62,878 nucleotides of DNA from Hypholoma sublateritium FD-334 SS-4. Taxonomy: Eukaryota; Basidiomycota; Agaricomycetes; Agaricales; Strophariaceae. Where the stretch lies: contig KN817641.1 in assembly GCA_000827495.1 (NCBI GenBank), positions 1-62,878 on the forward strand, written 5' to 3'. The position numbers were made by a program, and so were the translations under genes. Below are positions 1 through 12,000 of the stretch, one piece after another. Numbering within the stretch: the first letter of the stretch is position 1; each line of letters starts with the position of its first letter. The notes below the pieces were generated by a model. The model searched no databases. It had not been told where the DNA came from and saw only the letters and a program-made list of their open reading frames with translations.

Positions 1-1316
1 GCTAGTAGGCCATTCGAGCTATTTTCCAATTATATTCGAGCCTTTATACTATTGTTCTGTCATATCGCCGTGTAAATGTCTCTTACTTATAACATCTATA
101 ATTTTCATGAGGCCCGAGCTGTTCTCAGAGGGTACATATTTGCATCAAGGCATGGGACCTGAGACCAGAGCTTGAGTTGAACGTTGAATATTGATGCAGT
201 TGCGGTGCAGGTTGACTCCGAAGATCTGGCGGGTCTCGGGTCAATATATGGCCGGTGACTTATCGGCGACTCGGACGTTTTCCGAGCTATGACCCGCCAG
301 TGCACCTCCACAGCCAACACCAATTCTGCGCATTGCAGTACGCCTAGGATGTTACCGAAATATTGCACAACTNATATCAAGGCAATTTAATCCTAATATC
401 TAGAATTCGGCTAGAATACGATGTCAGTAGCATACAGTCAGGCATTCATAATCTGATATAATCCTGAACTACATATTGGTCGCCAAAACTTTTGATACTT
501 GGCATATAACCCTAGGTAATCCATGACAGCNGATTTATACTAAAGATACATAGTATAACTCAGNCCCTAACACATGTATCATCTATTGTAATCAGACGCT
601 CGCCAATATAATTCCGCGTAGTTTATGGAATCAGATTTATACTGCAGATATATAACATATGTCAGACCTTTACATATATATCATCCACTGTAATGTCTTC
701 GGTGCCAGTAAAGACTTGGCATATACTGGCCCACAAGTCCATATATTTATTAGAACACGGGTATCTGAGCGCTTGGAGATTCATGGTTCTGAGGCACTAT
801 CACCCGCATCAAATATTGCATCGAGTAAAATCGTGAAGAAATTTATGGGAGGCATATAAAATTATGTAAACTTTACTATTCTACATTCTGAATAAATTCT
901 ATAGTTCGTGAAATATATTGGAAAGGCTATCATTTTTCTATATGTCNTTGCCCTTCTCCATTCCGCAAAATGTAGCATTTTACCTACATGCAAAATTGGC
1001 GCAATATTTTCTCACCAAACTTTTGGTGGGAAAATTTTGACGTGATTTTGCCTGTACGCAATATGCTTCATTTTACAAGTAGCTATAGAGCAGAACTACA
1101 TAATATAATATCCGAATTGCTATTGTCTTTCCCATGTCGTAAAATCGGGGTAAAATATAACATTACTCAATTGTTCCTATTTTATATGCTTGCTATGAAT
1201 TTGTCTATAATTTTGCTCATGGTATAATTTGGCATGGTCGGCAGTGTATGGAATTTGTGTTTTGAAGCCNTAATTATAATTAGAGCATAAGATTGTTCAG
1301 GAGAACTTTAGCTATT
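1..1316. other. gene-free AT-rich stretch
   Basis: AT-rich DNA with several undetermined bases (N near 372, 531, 564, 947 and 1270). Open frames are short and show no recognisable motif, no consistent splice-site pattern and no family signature. I see no gene, RNA or clear repeat here apart from a short segment near 490 (TTTGATACTTGGCATATAA) that resembles part of the tandem repeat at 2930–3205. Confidence 0.6.
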
Positions 1317-2311
1317 GACACCTAGGTGGCGGTGTTAGACTTGTATATATACAGTACCCGTAAATATAAAGCCGCCGGGCGCTCGCGTGGCTTAAGTGGA
1401 TTTTATTCTATTAATAGATTAAATATAGACATACCGCGAGCGTCAATAGATGTATGCACGCAGGGCTTGAGATCGCTGTGAGCGAGGTCGTGATCCAAAA
1501 AATCAGCGGCGACTCTTTCGTGGACAGATTTAAGTAGTGAAGCGTGGGCCCACCGCATCCCTGGCTGGCACAGCGCGGAGCTGCCAGGTTGCGTCCGTCT
1601 CTTCCTGGAATGTCTTGAGCGTGGTGCTTCTGGGCCTCCCAGCCCGTAACAGGTACTATCGGTCCCCAAAATCGCGNGTCTACGTCCAGCTCTGACAACA
1701 CGTGGCCCCACCCATGGGAGCACGCGAGCACGCCGCGCCCCCAGCCCGTGCCGGCGATATTCTGAAAGAAGCAGGTAAGTGCTTTTCCTATCCCTCAGTA
1801 AATAGCTAGCAGGTACCTCCACCATCCCCAATACGAAGGTAACTTCATACGCGAAACGGTGGAGATACAAGCTAATTATTTATTGAGGACCAGGGGAAAC
1901 ACTTACCTGATGGACGGGCGCTTACGAAGCAATGTGCGTATAACACCAGGCTGCAACGCGCTTTGGCGATCAAAGAGCCGTTAAACTCTCTCTCAATAAC
2001 CACCACATGCGATGAATGGCGGAGATACAAGCTAATTATTTATNGGATAAGTGATATATATATATTATATAACCACAAGGCCTTGCCAAATAAGCGCTCG
2101 CACAGCAGAACCTTGTCAAATAAATAAGCGCGTACATGTATTACATAGGCATAAACTGTACAGAGTGACACATTAAACTTTGTCACTTTCTCGCAGTCAA
2201 ATCACATATAAACGGACACCATACACAGCTCCTCCTCTCATACACCGTCATAACAGTGTCATCCAGCTTCCTCCAGCCCACAAACACTTCATAGAACCCA
2301 CCACCCGCGCT

Positions 2312-2783
2312 ATGATCGTCATAAGCATTCTCAGAGAGGCCTGTAAGGCCAAAATGCACCCCAAAATCTCAAAAGGAGCGTATATCGCGCTTAGCAAGAT
2401 CGCTCATGATCTGCCGGCCGATAGCGCGCACCTCACCATCACGTAAGTCGTCTCAAACGATTCGACACCGTGCTGACATTCGTCGAATACCTGTTGAACA
2501 GGTCGACGCCGCATGGGCCGCGCCGTGAAGTTCTTGCCGAACTATACGCGACCCCGAGCAAGAAGGGCGAGTTTTTGGGGGTCCTCGCGTTCACTCTCGA
2601 CTCGCGCAACCCACACCTCACCGCGGCAGACGACTGCTGCGGCCGTGCAGCCAATCACTTCGGAAAGGAGTACGGCGCCCTCAGGGGCCGTCTCATTCAG
2701 ATTGGGTATGTCCTACACTATCTGTACCTATAATCTATGCTAATATTCACCCTCTCAGGATATGGCCTGTTTCCAAAAAGTAG
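2312..2783 (+). CDS. small hypothetical protein, three exons, 119 aa
   Basis: I do not recognise this protein. Three exons (2312–2442, 2502–2705, 2759–2783) join in frame through canonical introns (gtaagt…cag and gtatgt…cag, 59 and 53 nt) and end at a TAG, giving 119 residues. The 5' flank is pyrimidine-rich with a TATAAA-like motif near 2209. An in-frame upstream Met at 2180 would add 44 residues; I prefer 2312 because the upstream part looks like a CT-rich fungal leader. The protein is rich in Ala, Lys, Arg and His and contains two adjacent cysteines near residue 89. It has no signal peptide or membrane segment. It lies inside the inverted-repeat-bounded region, so it may be element-borne. 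The coding call rests on splice-site consistency only. Confidence 0.5.
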
Positions 2784-2929
2784 ACAGAATTAGACATCAT
2801 GTAGTGTTCAAGAGATCCTAAAATATCCTTCGTGTGACTACTTTCGTCCCATCGTCAGCTGATCATGATCTCCTAATTGTCCTCAGAAACCATAAGTAAT
2901 TATCTACAATCTTTCTAACCATTTTGTCA

Positions 2930-3205
2930 TTCTGATACTCGGAATATATTCCTATGCAATTCATTATATCATATTATACCTACGATATATGGTACACAGC
3001 AGCCCGTCGTATATATATATTCTATTATAATTGTGTCCCCTCCTTTGGAATTCAAGACGTTCTGATACTTCCCATATATTCCTAACCAATTCATTATACC
3101 TACGATATATGGTACACAGCAGCCCGTCGTATATATATTATCGATTATAATTGTGTCCCCTCCTTTGGAATTCAAGACGTTCTGATACTTGCCATATAAT
3201 GCCCC
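2930..3205. repeat. tandem repeat, about 2.3 copies of a 120–130 bp unit
   Basis: Positions 2981–3060 and 3101–3180 are nearly identical at a spacing of exactly 120 bases (both contain GGTACACAGCAGCCCGTCGT and CCCCTCCTTTGGAATTCAAG). The unit start (TTCTGATACTT followed by a CCATAT-like stretch) recurs a third time near 3179. Copy 1 carries a 10-base insertion near 2970. A reverse-strand open frame across it is only a translation of the repeat. Confidence 0.85.
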
Positions 3206-3250
3206 ATAAGCCAGTATATACAACTCTAACACCGCCACCTAGGTGTCGGA

Positions 3251-6093
3251 GTTGAAACGTGAAAACATTTTTTCTACCTTTTACTGATGTATGCCTGAAT
3301 CTTGCCTGAATCTCGCCGTAGCGCAGCACAGTTTTTCCATATGTGATTATTTCATAGCGTATCATAGTAGTAGTAGCATCGTAGTAGGCTAAGTGCACTA
3401 TATAGCACTGCAGATCAAACCTCCAAATTTTAATTAATGTGCTGCAATTCCACCATGAGTTACATAGGCGCGTGTGATTTGAGTCTCGATTTGGACTTTC
3501 TGTTTGCTCTTCACTGCACCTCGTTGTTCATTGCCTCCTGAAACCGCACCCTTTTCGGCACAAGTTGCACTACAAAAATGCGGTCTATGCAGGTCCCGCG
3601 GAAGCCACCACCTGAGTGCATCCACAGCGCCCCGCGTTCGGAGAAACGTCATCCGCACAGAAACTCTGGACTGTGCCGCGCTGCATCGGGTTGCGCAGCG
3701 GCTGGTCCGCTTTCTGCACGATCGCGAGCCGCTGCATAGTCGCTGTCGGCTTACCGACATCCCTATCCGCTGATGTTGCGGAGGCTGACCTCTGAGCACC
3801 CGCCCCCATCGGTCGCCGTCACAGGTCCGCTCGGCAGCGGCGCCACTGGTGTCTGCGCGCCATTGTCTCTGGTGAAGCTTGAAGTCCGAGAAATCAAGGT
3901 CGCGCCCGAATCCGCCGTTCCTCCCTGCCGCCGGCCGCAAGATCCCAAGAGCATTGCCCGTCGCTGCATCAATACCGACACTATCCGCGCGCGCTGTCTA
4001 ACCTCACCAATACCGCGCCGCGCCCGACCACCCCTACGCTCGCGCCTCCGCGCACGAACCACGAACCATCACTGACCCACCCCGTGCCCAGCCCAGCCCC
4101 ATCTCCTGCGCACCCTTTCGCATGGCTTGCGCGTGGCCGGAAATTCGACATGAATGGACAGGCTACCGTCCACCAGCGCCATGGGCTTGTGCGTTCAAGG
4201 GCACTGGGCCCAAGGAGGGAGCGATACACTTGGAGGGGGGGGCGTGTCTCGGTGCGTTGCGTGCGAGGGATTCCTTCGTTCTCATTTCAACAGCGCGGGA
4301 TGGTACGAGCGCCTGCCGCGCGACCACACAATTCAGAGCGCCATAGCATGTGCGGTGCCCTGCTGCATTAGAGTGTCGACGTGCGCTAGCGAGCATACCT
4401 GGGACGTCGGTGTGCCGAAGGGGAGCTCCCGGCGAGGCGGTGCATGCTGGTATGTACTTGACTTGGCTGTCATTATGAACCATCGTGCTTAGAGAGAGTT
4501 GGTGTTCAGCGTCGCCTGTTCAGCTATCATCTGCGCAGGAGCGTGCACGCAATCACAGCCAGCGGGATCCGACGTCCACATATGTATGCGCTGGTCGGCG
4601 GGCTTGATGGGTCGCGTTCGTCTCGAGCGGAAGGACAAGAGGAGAGGAACCGGGCGACACATCGCGTAGGCGCGCGGGCGGCACAGGACGTGCCAGACCC
4701 GTGCCCGCCACGCGCGGAGGGCCGGATGAACTGGACGAGTAGCAGCCCGTATAACGCGCGCGCGCGCTCGAATGTCTATGCGTGCGTGTGTCAGGTCGGA
4801 GCGATACAGCGCTCGCGCGCGCATGCATGCAGGTTGGGTCCCCATTCACGCAGGAACATCTGTACGCACGGCCAGATAACACATAAATCCCTGGTACGCA
4901 TTACTCGCAATTCACGCCGCGCTACGCCCATAAACACGATTCTCGCCCTTCTCTTCATGCCTTCCCATGCCCTCTAGCGCCATCCAGCTGGCGTGCTATG
5001 CGCGGCCGTGCATACATTCAACGATGGCCGAGCACCAGCCTCCTTCACAGACCACATAAGACAGTCGATCTGTCATTATACGGCCGAGCACAAGCCCCGC
5101 GCGAGGACTAACATCAAACCAACACCCACTCCTCCGCCTCTCCGCAGCGGGGCCCGGTGCATGCTCTGGCGAAATTGCGCGCGCAAACGCACGGGCCGCG
5201 CAGAGCGTTAGCGATTGCGCGGGCGTGCGGGTGTCGCTTGCGGAGCTCTTGAGTCTCGGATGAGTCGCGGAAGGAAAGAGGACGAGTTCGAGCTGGTCTC
5301 TGCTGTGTGGGGAGTGATCATGCTCGACGACGTGCCGACACAGGTGGTGTATGACATGGAGATTGACGAACCCTGAGGTACATCGAGTCTGAGGAATGGG
5401 AAGGGAAGACCGGCAAGGGTACAGAGCCCTCGTACGCTCAAGTCGTCGTTCGTGCCTAGGATATCGCCACTCGCCAACCACTCAGTCATTTCTTTCGCCC
5501 GGGACTTCCTTGCACTACCGTTTCCCTGATTTTATGGCCTTTCTGTATATTGTACACACCTTTTTCACCATCTATTGACAGCACGTGGTGTAATTATAAA
5601 CCCCAAACAAACCGCTCACCTTTTTGGTACTACCACTTACTACATTCTTGAGTCACATATCCAGTTCGATTTGCGATACATTTTCTATTCTTCTACTTTG
5701 ACCCGTGGGTACTTCGTTTTTGTGTAGGGCCTTCGCGCTAGTGTCGAGCTTTGGTCGAGCGGGGCCGGAGCACCAATTGTACAGTTGAACAGAAACTGCT
5801 GGTGTCAGTTTGTCAAGAGAATATGATGCGATGAAATATATTCATTTTCATGTGTAACCCGATGCTTTTCATAAAATGAGGGAAACACGTAAAAGAAATC
5901 GACGGAAATTTTTCGAGGATCAGAGTTGTCAGACAGATCCTGGGTTTATTGTGGGAACATCATCTATCTATCTTCTACTACTACCTTTATCTTGACTTTA
6001 TCACGATTTATGTATCTACGCTGTTTCTACGAGACATTTATCTAGAGTCCGCCGACACAGCATTGATGAATGCTACGGCAGGGTACGCCATAT
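3251..6093. other. intergenic region, GC-rich core without a convincing gene
   Basis: From about 3500 to 5400 the sequence is GC- and CpG-rich, and moderately long open frames appear in nearly all six frames, as composition alone would predict. None has a motif or splices into a longer model. A 38-codon plus-strand frame at 5261–5377 (Met to TGA, acidic) is the only one with protein-like composition and could be the last exon of something unrecognised. From 5570 to 6093 the DNA is AT-rich and forms the 3' flank of gene A. Confidence 0.5.
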
Positions 6094-9000
6094 TCACAGT
6101 CCCAGTGAACTGATAGGAACGGTGTGGGACCCGCCTCCACACCTATAGTACGAGCCCATATTGTGCCATTGAAAACCGGCAACGCAGACGCCCATCTGAC
6201 GCAGTTTCTGCTGCGCTCTCTGTTCTGCTTCTTGCCTCCGACGTTCCGCCTCTCTTTGAGCACGGAGTTCATCAGCCGCCTTCTGCTTCGCTGCCCGAGC
6301 AGCTTCTTCTAAGCGGCGGGCTTCGTCGCGCTGGCGCTGCAGCTCAGCTCGCCGGGCAGCATCTCGCTCAGCAGCTAGAGCCCGCTCAATCTCGAGTTTC
6401 CTCTTTCGCTGCGCTTCTTCGAAACGTTTCTGCTCTGCGACCTTTCGTTCGAATTCACGTTGCTCCTTCCTAGCCTTTTCTGCAATCGCTTCGGCGGCTC
6501 GTTTGGCTTCGTTCAGTTCCTGCCACACCTTGTCGGAGACCCCTGGATCCCGCTGGACACCCGGCTGGGTGGTGGGTGTCACTGTTGGCGACCTCGCGCC
6601 TTGGGTAATTTCTCCGGGACCACGGCGACTGTTATTTTGGACAGGCGGCTGGGACTGGTTTGTCGCATTCTGCTTTTGCTTCCGAGAGCGCTGCTGCGGC
6701 TTGGGCGAAGTAGGGGTCTGTGTGCGAGGCGAAGGTGGCGGGGCTGCGGCTGTGCTGGTTGTTGCAGACACTGGCGGCGGCGTCGGCGGCATAGGCGTCG
6801 CACTCTGCTCGGGCAACCGATCGGTCCTTCGGGGCTTTGCGGAGACCTTGACCCGTCTCTGGCGATCCTGCAGCATCTTCTTCGTGATGGCCAAAGCTTC
6901 ATCCGCGGAGAGGCGAGGGTCTGAACCATCCGGCAGGTCTTTCAACGACAGCAAACCTCGGCTTGCGAGAGCCTTCGAGAGGGTGATCATGTCTCGTGCA
7001 TTGCCCCAATCATTCAGCTCCGACAGATCCAGAATGAGCTCCTTCATGCCGATGTAGACCCTGGATGTACGGTCGTCGATATTTTCGAGGACGACCTTGT
7101 TCCTGCCGAGCTCCTTGCGCAATATGTCCATGCAGTGGTCTGCGTCCATATTCTGGAAGATAACTTGATCAGGGAATCGACTTGACAAGCCTGCGTTGAT
7201 GGACAAAAGGCGGTTTATATCGTGCTCATAGCCGGCGAGGATGATGATAAGCTTGGACTTGAAAGAAGGGTGGGTGAGAAGCCCGACCAATTCGTCGATT
7301 GCCTCCTGCGCAAAGTGGCCTTCGCTCAAGCGATACGCTTCGTCGATGAAGAGAACTTTTCCGAGTGCTTTTTCAAACAGCTTCTTGGTCTTCGGACCTG
7401 TCTGGCCCACGTATTGGCCAACAAGGTCGGTTGCCGAACACTCGACAACATCTGCGGAGCCCAAGATGCCCATATCATAGAAAACCTGGCCGACTTTTCT
7501 TGCGACTGTTGTCTTTCCAGTCCCTAAAGTACAAAGTGCATTAGAAAGGTTACACTTCCGCAGTCAACGTGTCATTTTACCAGGTGGTCCTGTGAACACA
7601 AAATTCATCGGAATCAAGTCGCGGGGATCTTTGTCTGTCTTCTTGCACACGAGAGCCAACTCTTGGTATCCCTTGAGTCTATCAATGATAGCTTCACAGC
7701 CAATAACGTCATCAAAAAGCTTGATGAGATTTGCAGTGGCACTGACGCCTCGATCGAAGTCCGGATCGAAGTCTTGCGGTTCAAAGACCACGTCGATGGG
7801 TCTATCTGCTGCAGGTAACTTTGCACGACGCGCGACGCAACGTGCCTTGGCTTGTGTGATGATATTCTCCACTTCGCCAGCATTGCCAAAGTTGGGGCGA
7901 TTGCGCATCCGAATAAGAAGCTCCAATGCTACTTTCTTAGCAGAGTCGGTCGCGTCAAGCTCGCCTGACTTGAGCTTTAGATCAAGAATTTGCAGTAGTT
8001 CCGCATCTGAAAAGTCTTCGAAGTTGAAGGCGTCCTCGATCTTGAAACGTCTCGACAATCCGGGATTGACGTTCTGTAAAGTATTATATCAGGCTACATG
8101 ATGTCGTCAATCTTTGGACAAAGAAACGTACCTGGAACATTTCAATCATCTGGTCTTTATATCCCAACATGAGCACGCAACGATCTTCGCCAGGGACATT
8201 TTGAACCTCCGCAACAATAGTGTCGATGACAGAAGTCTTGTATTGATTGGAAGATCCTCCGCCAGACCCATTATCTTTGCCTCCGCCTCCATATAACATA
8301 TACGCCTACGATACCATTGGATGTCATTTCAGAATGGACGAAAATAATTTACGTACCTCGTCGATGATCAAGACCTTTCCGACAGTGCTTGCCAATATTG
8401 CCTTTGTGTTAGCTTCAGACGCTCCCAACACTGCTCCCTGGAAATCGGCCGGGTTTTTAGTGACCACTAGAGCAAAGATAATGTCAGTATTTCACGAACA
8501 ATGCATGTAAGAATGATTCCGGGATACAGACCTTCTCCGTTGGTCAGTAGTCCGAGATCGGCTAAAATTTGGCCATAGAGTTTTGCCACTGAAGTTTTCC
8601 CTGTTCCAGGTGAGCCAAGGAATACACGATTGAGAGACATCTCCATTGGCTCTTTCTCCTGCAGTTCACGCTGGTAGTTTTCTTCAATCAGGCTGAAAAA
8701 ACTCTGCACCGAATCCTTCACGGACTTGAGCCCGATGAGTGTTTGCAGCTTTTCCCAAGAATCACTTTCTAAGATGGCAGTCGACGGATTGGGTCCGATC
8801 AGGTCTTCATGATTAATGAAGAAATCGTCTGTCCTTGTGCCCTCTCTCCGCCCTTTTATTAATCTCGTTGCCTGTCTCCCACGAATTTCAGCGAACATTT
8901 GTTCGAGGTCGCGAGCATTCCCAAAGCCTGGTCGTCCGCGCCGTCTGCCTAGTCGTCGTATCGCCATACGAGTATACAGTCCTTCCATACCGCCCTCAAG

Positions 9001-12000
9001 GACCATCCGTCCTGAATACGTCCTTTTGATCATTGCTTCGAACATGGCCATCAACTCTTCATCTTTGTAGTCAGCAAACTCAAATTGATAAGGGACGCGG
9101 CTTTTGAGTCCTGGATTGTGCTCGAAGAATTTTTCCATCTCCTTGTTATAGCCGGCCAAGATGAAAACTAAAGTCCCGCGGTTATTCTCCATCTCGGCCA
9201 GGAGGAAATCAAGGACAGCAGGGCCGCCGTGACTGTTGCCGTTGGTGAGTTGGTATGCTTCATCAACAAAGATGGCCCCCCCTCCCGCGCTGATGGCACC
9301 TTGAATAAGTTTTTTTGCTTCATCAACGCCTTCTTGGGCTAGCCGCGCTCCTGTGGTCTCAATGAAGGCGTCACCGGGTATAGCTTTGACATCGGCCAAG
9401 AATTTGGCATAATGGCGGGCAACGGTCGTTTTACCTGCAAATTGCAATATAGATTAATTTGGAAACAATGAAAACGAAATGATGTTTTTGCCGTACCCGT
9501 GCCAGGATTTCCGAGAAAAACAACATTAAAGCGCTCAGTTTTGAGAGAAGCACCCTGACGACGGGATGTGTCAATTTTTGCCTTGACCTTCAACACCTGT
9601 TCCTTGATAGCCTCAAGGCCCGTCATGTCCATTATGGCATCGATGGCATTGCAATTCATGCCCTCTACGTTTTTTAGGCGCCGCCATTCTTGTTCGGATG
9701 GGGATGGCTTCAAAGGCACGAACGGTTTCCCTGATGTCTGAGATTTCTGTGGAACCAAAGGGGCTTGCATGACAGGCTGAATGGCAGCCGAAACGCTCCC
9801 CAAAATTTTACCAAAGAAAGATGATTTGGTTGCGATTGGATCAGGTGGCGTGGAAGGATTATTCACTGGTGTAGGGATTGTAGTGGGCTTTACGGAGGCT
9901 GGGACCGAGGAAGGAGCGTAGGAGGAACTTGTTGGCGGCACGGTAGGTAGAGCAGACATCATCACATTAGCGGCTCGCAAAGATTCTAGATCGGCTTCTC
10001 GTTGCTTGATAGCAATATTGCGCTCAACGATCAGCCGAGCCTTTTCTTGAGACATGCGAACCTGCTCAATCTCTTTGTTGATAGAGTCCATTCTTTCAAG
10101 ATGTGCCTTCTGTTCTGCATCGCGCCGTAATTTGTCTTCTAGATCTTGCTGTTGCTTTTCTTTCGCAAGCTTTGCGAGGCGCTCGCACTTGTGACATGTT
10201 TTGGGAGGTCCCACGCTACATGGCCAAATCTGTGGGTGATGATTTGTGCACTCAGCCGACTGCATCTCCATACACTTCATCTTGGAGTGATCAACTAGGT
10301 CATGGCATTTTGAAGGACACAAATGGCCACATGTAAGCTTTGCTCCGCTATTCAACAAAGAGATTATTTCTGTAGGCTGACCGAAGACATTCAATTGCTT
10401 ACCACGGAAGTGTACACCCACCATCCGGACACAATGCCTCAAAGCTCTGGACATTTTCCAACACAGATTCTGTACCAGGGTGGCGCTGACATTTGACTGG
10501 GAAGCCTTGGTATATATGTTTACCATCGGCAAGTAAACCGAACAGTTTCTGCCAGAGCTCTTTGCCCTTTCGCGCATTTTTGAATGTGTTTGCGTTGCCG
10601 AGCATAATCAGTGCATTCCGAGCTCGGGATAGAAGGACGTTTAACCGCTCTGGCGAGAACATGAAACCAATGTCGCACTGGGGATTGCTTCTAGTAAGAG
10701 ACACGATGACAATGTCGCTTTCTTCGCCTTGATAATTATCTACAGTGATCAGAAATGGCGTTAGAAAATATATATGGATAGATGCTGAATCTGAGGTGCA
10801 TACCAATTGTAGCAAGGTGGATAGGGTTCTTCCTCAGTTTAGCCTCCGCAGGATTCATGACCCCAGCCCGAATCAGCTCGGCAGAGTCCAGGTCGTTCAA
10901 AATGGGATCATTGTCTTCCTTCAGGACCGATTTTAATAGTTGCAATTGTCCGAGATATGGTGTAAGGATGACAAGCTTATCGGTTCCGTAGCCTTGCTGG
11001 GCAAGATACTTTACGATCTTGAGAATCATAGAAATCTCAAAAGAATTCTGTTTTGAGGACGTAGATCCCATGTCATTCTTATCAGCGAGCGACTTATTTG
11101 CATCTTCCGGGTTTTCGTGGTGTATAAAAATGATGTTATCCTGAACACCTATTAGATTTGGACGATTTTGTGTTTTCGGAGCGTCAACGAGTTCCGGATA
11201 GGTAAGATGGCGAATCAGCGATGAGATTTCAGGTCGCATGCGGTGTTGCTGGGACAAGGTCTGGTGTGGATATTCTTTCAGAATCAACCGCTCGAAAAGC
11301 GAACGGTTAAGGTCATAGCCAGCACCCTTTTCAACCGTCAAAAGATAGCTATTGACCTTTGGCCTTAATTGTCTATGTAACGCGAAATAAGCTACATGAT
11401 AATTGGAAGATCAGAGCTGGCTTACTTGTGGTCACCAATCAGGATCATTTGGGATGTTTCGGAGCCCAAAGACGTCAGTACATGGCTTTCGAGGATCTCT
11501 CCTGCTTCTTCAACGAGGAGTACGCTTGGATTGAAATCTTGAATCTCGTTGCGATACATGGCCGCAGCAGTTGTTGTGCAACCAAGGATCCGTTTTGGTC
11601 GAAGAAAATTGGATGCCCCTGACTTGAATGCGCGATCAACCTTCTGGTAGCAACGACTGTATTCTTGAGCATTATCACAGAAAGCTTGTATGGTTTCTCG
11701 TAGCAATTCATCTTTCCAACGATCTATGTGATCCTTCCGTTCAGCAATAGAAAGACCCCATACAAATTTGTTATCTGGAGTTTGATATTGAGAGACATCA
11801 TCATGGAAGCTCCCAGCATTCTTGCCACTCGACCAGCGTTGAATCAAGTAGTCAGGACCAATGCCTTTTCCATCTGCTCCAGCAATTTGCATATCGTCAC
11901 TAGATTCCGGCAAGCAGAAGGCTGCGTAAAAATCGGGGTCTTCTAGTTCAAGGAAATCAAGAATTTCAATATAGTCGGTCTTTGTGGAAGAATATCGCTG

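Larger units (their letters stand above)
1317..3247. mobile_element. candidate non-autonomous DNA element bounded by 33-bp inverted repeats
   Basis: The 33 bases at 1317–1349 match the reverse complement of 3215–3247 at 32 of 33 positions; the repeat starts GACACCTAGGTGGCGGTG and includes the palindrome CACCTAGGTG. The pair encloses about 1.9 kb containing a small spliced gene (2312–2783) and a tandem repeat (2930–3205). No transposase is visible, and I could not define a target-site duplication outside the repeats, so the ends are provisional. It may be a non-autonomous terminal-inverted-repeat element carrying a host or passenger gene, or simply two inverted copies of a shorter repeat. Confidence 0.45.

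Noticed and set aside
3434..5489. Many overlapping 80–170-codon frames on both strands
   Set aside because: The stretch is GC/CpG-rich so stops are rare; no family motif, no consistent splicing, and no frame is better than the others.
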